A stretch of 64,000 bases of DNA from Gavia stellata (taxonomy: Eukaryota; Chordata; Aves; Gaviiformes; Gaviidae), in assembly GCF_030936135.1 (NCBI RefSeq), contig NC_082602.1, forward strand, positions 248,001-312,000, written 5' to 3'. A model generated the notes under the pieces. The model saw only the letters and a program-made list of their open reading frames with translations, searched no databases and was not told the DNA's origin. Positions 59,962-64,000 of this stretch are shown one piece after another. The first letter of the stretch is position 1. The number at the start of each line of letters is the position of its first letter. The translations under genes were made by a program, and so were the position numbers.

Positions 59962-60375
59962 ATGCGGCGGAGCGCGGCGGTCTGCTGGGCCCTGCTGCTG
60001 CTGGCCGCCGCCCTCTGCGAGACGGTGGCCGGTAAAGGCGGGCGAGGTGGGGCCCGGGGGGCGGCCCGCGGTGGGGCCCGGGGGACCGCCCGTGGGCGGG
60101 TGAAAGCGGCGGCTCCGCGTTACGGCTCGGCCGGGGCCGCCCTACGCGTGGCGGGGGCAGCGGCGGCGGGAGCGGCGGCTGGCGTGGCGGCGGGGGCCGG
60201 CTTGCGCCGGGCCCGGTTGGCCGGTGAGCTGGAGGCGGGGGACGGTGGCCAGTACCTCGATGGCAACCGGACGGCGGCAGCCGCCGGTGCCTGGACCTCC
60301 GCCGCACCGGCCCGGGAGCCACCGGGCTGGGCAGTGCCCTGGCTCTGCCCGCTGGCCGCCATCCTCCGCCGCTGA
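59962..60375 (+). CDS. SPRN: Shadoo, shadow of prion protein
   Basis: Prion-family neuronal surface glycoprotein, normally GPI-anchored, similar to the flexible N-terminal half of PrP. A single coding exon gives 137 residues (human 151). Signal peptide MRRSAAVCWALLLLAAALCE then TVAG, cleaved before KGGRGG. Residues 25-46 form the basic Arg/Gly/Ala repeats (KGGRGGARGAARGGARGTAR). Residues 59-80 form the alanine/glycine-rich hydrophobic domain (VAGAAAAGAAAGVAAGAG) shared with PrP. One N-glycosylation site at N102 (NRT), followed by AWTSAAP, which matches human AWTSGAGP. The C-terminus is short (WAVPWLCPLAAILRR) and gives a weaker GPI-anchor signal than in mammals. AATAAA lies at 60606. Immediate neighbours are ECHS1 (divergent) and MTG1 (convergent). 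Confidence 0.93.
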   Translation: MRRSAAVCWALLLLAAALCETVAGKGGRGGARGAARGGARGTARGRVKAAAPRYGSAGAALRVAGAAAAGAAAGVAAGAGLRRARLAGELEAGDGGQYLDGNRTAAAAGAWTSAAPAREPPGWAVPWLCPLAAILRR

Positions 60376-60605
60376 CTGTTTCACGGGAACCTGACCGTGC
60401 CCGGTGCTGCCGCCGGGAGCCGTGCCCCCCACCCCGGGGCTGAGCCCCCCCCAGCCTCACCCGGTTAACCCGCCGCCACCGGGGCAGGACCCCGCGGGAA
60501 GCCCCTCCACCGCCTCCCCGTCCCGCACGCCGCCGGCACGAACCCCCTCTTCGCACCCCTCCTCTGTACGGGGCTCTCGCAGCCTTCCGAGGACGAGGAG
60601 GCGGC

Positions 60606-60611
60606 AATAAA
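60606..60611 (+). terminator. SPRN: Polyadenylation signal of SPRN
   Basis: AATAAA 231 bases after the SPRN stop codon. Confidence 0.65.
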
Positions 60612-60912
60612 GCCAGGCGGAAAACAGGTCTGGCTGGATGCGGGGACAGGGGCTGGGGACGGGGACCCTGGCACGGCCACCGCCCCGGCACCCTGCCCAC
60701 AGAGGTTTTATTTCGGGATGGACGTCCCAGACCACAGCGAGGAAACGGCTCCCACAAAGGTTTTGTCCCGGCCGGAGGCAGCAGCCGTGCCCCAGGCCTT
60801 CCCGGGTGGGCACCGCGCTCCCTTCGGAGAGCGTCGCCCCGCACGGTGACCCACCGCGGCGCAGCGTCACCCCCCCAGGGTCCGAAACGGGGGGCTGACC
60901 CAGCAAAGCTGC

Positions 60913-60918
60913 TTTAAT
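60913..60918 (-). terminator. MTG1: Polyadenylation signal of MTG1
   Basis: ATTAAA on the minus strand about 130 bases after the MTG1 stop codon; it faces the SPRN signal about 300 bases away. Confidence 0.5.
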
Positions 60919-61047
60919 TGCACCCTAGAGCTCCACGCCGAGGTGGCCCCAGCCCCACGGGGCACCGGGGTGTCCGCGGGGAGCAGCCAGGCCTTTGTCC
61001 CCCGCCCGCTCGGCTGCAGGCGGTGCCTCTCCCCCACGGGACAGGTC

Positions 61048-63849
61048 TCAGTCCAGCGTCACCCTGCCCAGGCGTCCGGCCCGGAAATCCCGCAGGAACT
61101 CGTAGGCAGCGGCCGGGTAGTTGAGCATCGTCAGGTTGACATTCCCTGGAGACGGGGACGGTGGGCATGGAAGGAGGCGTCGGTGGAGCCTGGAGCTACC
61201 CCAGGATCCCCAAAAGCCCATCCCCTGCGCCCGAGGTGGCGGAGATCCCCCTCCCCGAGCACTCACCCGTGCCCGTCAGCACCTTCACCTTCTGCGTCCT
61301 GCCCTGGGCGAGGGCCACGCGCCTCAGCACGGGCTCGATGTCGTCGCAGGCCTCGGCCAGCCCGTAGCGCTGCACGTACCTGCCGAAGGAGACGGCTCGC
61401 ACCCTGCCGGCATCGCCTCTCCCCACCCCGCCAATTCCCCGGGGACGGCTTCTCCGTCACCCACTCGGGACCAGAGGCAGCGGACGCAGCCCGGGGCCCT
61501 CTCCGGTTCCCCCGCCGGCTCACCTGAACTGCTGCTGCTTGTTGAGGGTGTACAGGAGGTAGTCGGCCATGATGTCCTCCCCCACCAGGTGGTCACGGAT
61601 GGCTCCTGGAAAAGGGGGTCAAGCCCCAGCTCCCCCCGGCCCTGCTCCGAGCCCCGGCTACCCCTCCCGCCATCCACGGGCCACCCGTGGGCACCCAGAC
61701 AGGGCGCGCCAGCCTGGGGGGGGGGCCGTGAACAGCAAACTGCCGCCCCAGCCTCGGGTACCAGCCCCAGCTGGGGCTCAAAGCCACGTTTGGGGAGCCC
61801 CCCCCCCGGCCACAGCCTCCACCTCACCGCACAGCGCCAGCTTCATGCCCGTCTCCACGTCCCCCAGCTTCGGCGGCAGCACCCCGGGCGTGTCCACCAG
61901 GTACATCAGGGGCTTCTCGCAGACCTGGGATGGGGGGAGACAGGGCAGTTAGGATGCCCGGCTGGGTAATTAGCACCACGGACTCCGACACAGCTAACGA
62001 GCGAGGCGTTGAGCTCTTTCGTTAAGGGCTCAACGGAAAGGGGACCCGAGCAGCCCTCTGAGATCAGCTCCACACGCCCTGAGGTTTTTCCAGAGCTCCT
62101 GCGAGAGGACGCGGGGAGGCAGAGGCCAGCGCCCACCCAGCCGGCTGCGCCGGGAGGACGGTACCTGGATTCTGGTCAAGACCGCCTTGGTGATGCCTGG
62201 CTCGCCGCCGACCGTGGTGGCTTTCCCTTCGGGGGAAGGAGAGAGACAGTCAGAAAAGCAAGCGTCGCTCTGCCCCGCCGCCCGCTCCACGGCTGTGCCA
62301 GCGGCTCCTCCCCGAGCCCCGGCACCACAGAGAAATACCCTTCTTGAGGTGCAGCCTCCGCAGGGAGTTGATGAGCGACGACTTGCCCACGTTGGGCACG
62401 CCGATCACCAGGATGCTGTACTCGGTGCTCTGGAAGCGAGGAGGCGGCGGGCAGGGAGCGGCCGGTTATCAGCCACCCACCCCAGCAGCGACGGGCAGCC
62501 GCACCAGCGAAACAACCCGGCCTTTGCCGGCGCTTCTGGCACAGGCGCGAGCAGCCTCATCCCTCCCTGGAAAGGGAGGTGACCTGCAGACGGCCACCCT
62601 GACTCCTTGCGCGTGCGCTGGCAGTCTCGCGGCCGCGTCTCACCTCGGCCCTGTGGTAGCGTGGGTTTTCGTCCACCAGCTTGGCAACCAGGGGAACGAT
62701 CTGCAGAGAAACGCGGAGCAGGGCTGTAACCGCCGCTCTGCGCCCGGGCTGGCAGCAGCCACTCGCTCGGAGAACGCTGTGCCATGGAGGGTGCGCAAAA
62801 CGGGGGCCGAGCGGAGGACGGGGCGCCTTGGGTAAGCTGGAAGTGAAGATTGCTCTGGACCAGCCAGCGTCACCTCCTCACAGTGGGGCACCGAGGCCTC
62901 TCCGCAAGGCTGGGAGATCGGCACAGGGCTCTCAGCTGCCAGCAGTACGGAGCAGGGCTGGGCACGGGGCTGCCGGCCCGTTACCTTCTTGACGTTGCCG
63001 TCGTGCTGGCAGTCAGCGAAGACAACGTGCGAGCATCCTTGCTGCTTCAGGTGCTCCAAGACTGCCTGAAGGCGACAGGGCAGAGGCATTGCTGGCACCT
63101 GCCTGCGGCAATCTGTGGGGCCTCCAGCCGGCTTTGCCCCCGGCGCTCACCGGCTGCCGGCGGGGATCAGCCAGGTCCATCTTGTTCAGCACCAGGATGT
63201 GCGGGCGGATGCCCAGGGCCTCCTGCAGCATGGGGTTACGGCCCGACAGCGGGATGTGAGCGCTGCTAAGGAGAGTGACTGTGCGCTGGGGTGGGAGCAG
63301 GTACTGGGGGGACCAGTTTGGGGGAAGGAGGAGCACGGGGAGTTGATGGGGCTGGTGTGGAGGTGGAGAAGGGTATGGGACTGGGAGAAGGGGCGGCCTG
63401 GAGGGAGAAGGGGCGGCCTGGAGGGAGAAGGGGCGGCCTGGAGGGAGAAGGGGCGGCCGGGAAGGAGAAGGGGCGGCCGGGAACCGGTGCAGGGGGTGGG
63501 GTCCCGGCTCCTGTTGCCCCGGGGGACACGCGGGGGGGGGAATGACGAGCCGTGCCGGAGGATATGCGAGCGTCGTGCACCTCGATGAGGCAGTCGGCGC
63601 GCCGCAGGGAGGCCCGCATCTGCCGCAGGCCTGCAACACAGCGCCGAGTTAGCGGTGGCGGCGGCGGCAGCGGAGGGGTGGCTGAGGGAAGGTCAGTCCG
63701 CCCCACTCCCACCCCTCACCTTTCACCATGTGCCCCGGGAACCAGGAAGCCACATCGCGGCCACCGAAATCGAAGCGCTCCCGGAAGCCCCGAGGCACCG
63801 GCCCGGGCCCGGCCACGGCCGCCCGCAGCGCTCCCACCCACCCTCTCAT
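61048..63849 (-). CDS. MTG1: Mitochondrial ribosome-associated GTPase 1
   Basis: Circularly permuted GTPase (YlqF/RbgA family) on the matrix face of the inner mitochondrial membrane that assists assembly of the mitoribosome large subunit. Eleven coding exons: 63849-63720, 63630-63566, 63255-63151, 63065-62985, 62700-62644, 62429-62339, 62226-62165, 61924-61828, 61605-61524, 61379-61267, 61145-61048; 326 residues (human 334). As expected for a permuted order, G4 (NKMD, residues 89-92) precedes G1/P-loop (GVPNVGKSS, 156-164), then GGEPGITKA and G3 (DTPG, 208-211). The N-terminus [17 protein letters not shown] matches the family, and the C-terminus [17 protein letters not shown] matches human. 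Intron 2 is not GT-AG but AT-AC with U12 signals; all other introns are GT-AG. It is inverted relative to human order and convergent with SPRN. Confidence 0.96.
63256..63565 (-). other. MTG1: U12-type (minor) AT-AC intron 2 of MTG1
   Basis: Exon 2 ends GAC GCT CGC (D-A-R) and the intron begins ATATCCTCC, close to the U12 5' consensus ATATCCTT. It ends TCTCCTTAGCAGCGCTCAC, giving a branch site CTCCTTAGC (consensus TTCCTTAAC) 12 bases before the exon and an AC terminus. Joining at these sites gives [12 protein letters not shown], identical to my recollection of the human protein across the junction. No GT-AG pair in the region restores the frame. Confidence 0.85.
63381..63480. repeat. Tandem repeat, five 20-base units with GC boxes
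   Basis: Five consecutive units of GAGGGAGAAGGGGCGGCCTG (the last two end CCGG), inside the AT-AC intron of MTG1. Each unit carries a GGGGCGG box. Near-identity of the copies points to recent expansion. Confidence 0.95.
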
Positions 63850-64000
63850 GGCGGCGGCGCCTCTTTTTCTACGTCACATCCGGCGCGACGCAGCTTTCGA
63901 GAGCGTGAGAGGTGGTGGCCGTGGGTGTGGCCACGTCGAGTGGGCGGAGCGACGTCGAGTGGGCGGGGCGTCCCCCTCAGCGGGCGTCACTCCCGTCTCC
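63850..64000 (-). promoter_or_regulatory. MTG1: MTG1 promoter
   Basis: Just upstream of the MTG1 start (minus strand) are a CRE-like ACGTCA (63871-63876) adjoining an ETS-like core (CATCCGG on the plus strand, 63877-63883). Further out, the 15-base sequence ACGTCGAGTGGGCGG occurs twice, at 63933 and 63952, each with a GC box. No TATA box. A gene on the plus strand could share this promoter beyond the right edge. Confidence 0.55.

Noticed and set aside
63566-63639. GT-AG alternatives for MTG1 exon 2
   Set aside because: Possible donors GTGCAC and GTCATT do not restore the frame with any acceptor before 63255, whereas the AT-AC pair gives a perfect join.

Overview
The window looks like a piece of a bird (avian) nuclear genome. 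The interspersed repeats I can recognise are overwhelmingly CR1 LINE fragments, the best one ending in the ATTCTGTG tail typical of avian CR1. The genes are split by GT-AG introns, have CpG-rich promoters, and read as clear orthologues of a conserved vertebrate block (human 10q26.3). No bacterial, plasmid, CRISPR or phage feature is present, and I recognised no retroviral copy.

Layout, left to right. 1-0.6 kb: a minus-strand signal-peptide exon that by position is probably exon 1 of ADAM8, behind a GC-box promoter and a degenerate G-rich repeat. 3.2-42.1 kb: TUBGCP2 on the minus strand, with 17 coding exons whose phases all join (895 codons plus stop). Its long introns carry most of the CR1 copies. 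42.08-42.2 kb: a short bidirectional promoter with four ETS and two NRF1 motifs. 42.2-47.0 kb: ZNF511 on the plus strand, 6 exons, 270 aa. 47.0-53.0 kb: no firm gene. This stretch holds one splice-flanked candidate exon, a purine-rich minisatellite, an orphan CpG-rich segment, a small AT-rich patch and a G-rich minisatellite. 53.0-56.2 kb: PRAP1 on the plus strand, 4 coding exons, 136 aa, with a third minisatellite filling its first intron. 56.6-58.9 kb: ECHS1 on the minus strand, 8 exons, 299 aa. 59.4-60.6 kb: SPRN (Shadoo) on the plus strand, single coding exon, 137 aa. 60.9-63.85 kb: MTG1 on the minus strand, 11 exons, 326 aa, containing one U12-type AT-AC intron.

The genes do not form one pathway. 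TUBGCP2 nucleates microtubules, ZNF511 is a nuclear zinc-finger protein, PRAP1 is a secreted acidic gut protein, ECHS1 acts in mitochondrial beta-oxidation and valine breakdown, SPRN is a prion-family surface protein and MTG1 is a mitochondrial ribosome-assembly GTPase. What links them is compact packing: two divergent pairs (TUBGCP2/ZNF511 and ECHS1/SPRN) and two convergent pairs (PRAP1/ECHS1 and SPRN/MTG1).

The most notable points are the PRAP1 gene hidden across a 2 kb minisatellite, the AT-AC intron of MTG1, the SPRN-MTG1 block that is inverted relative to human with PAOX, FUOM and CALY not seen, and three unrelated tandem arrays packed into one intergenic and intronic stretch. I did not find a wholly new biological system. 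All coordinates come from hand reading of splice sites and reading-frame continuity; comparisons with human proteins and gene order are from memory.
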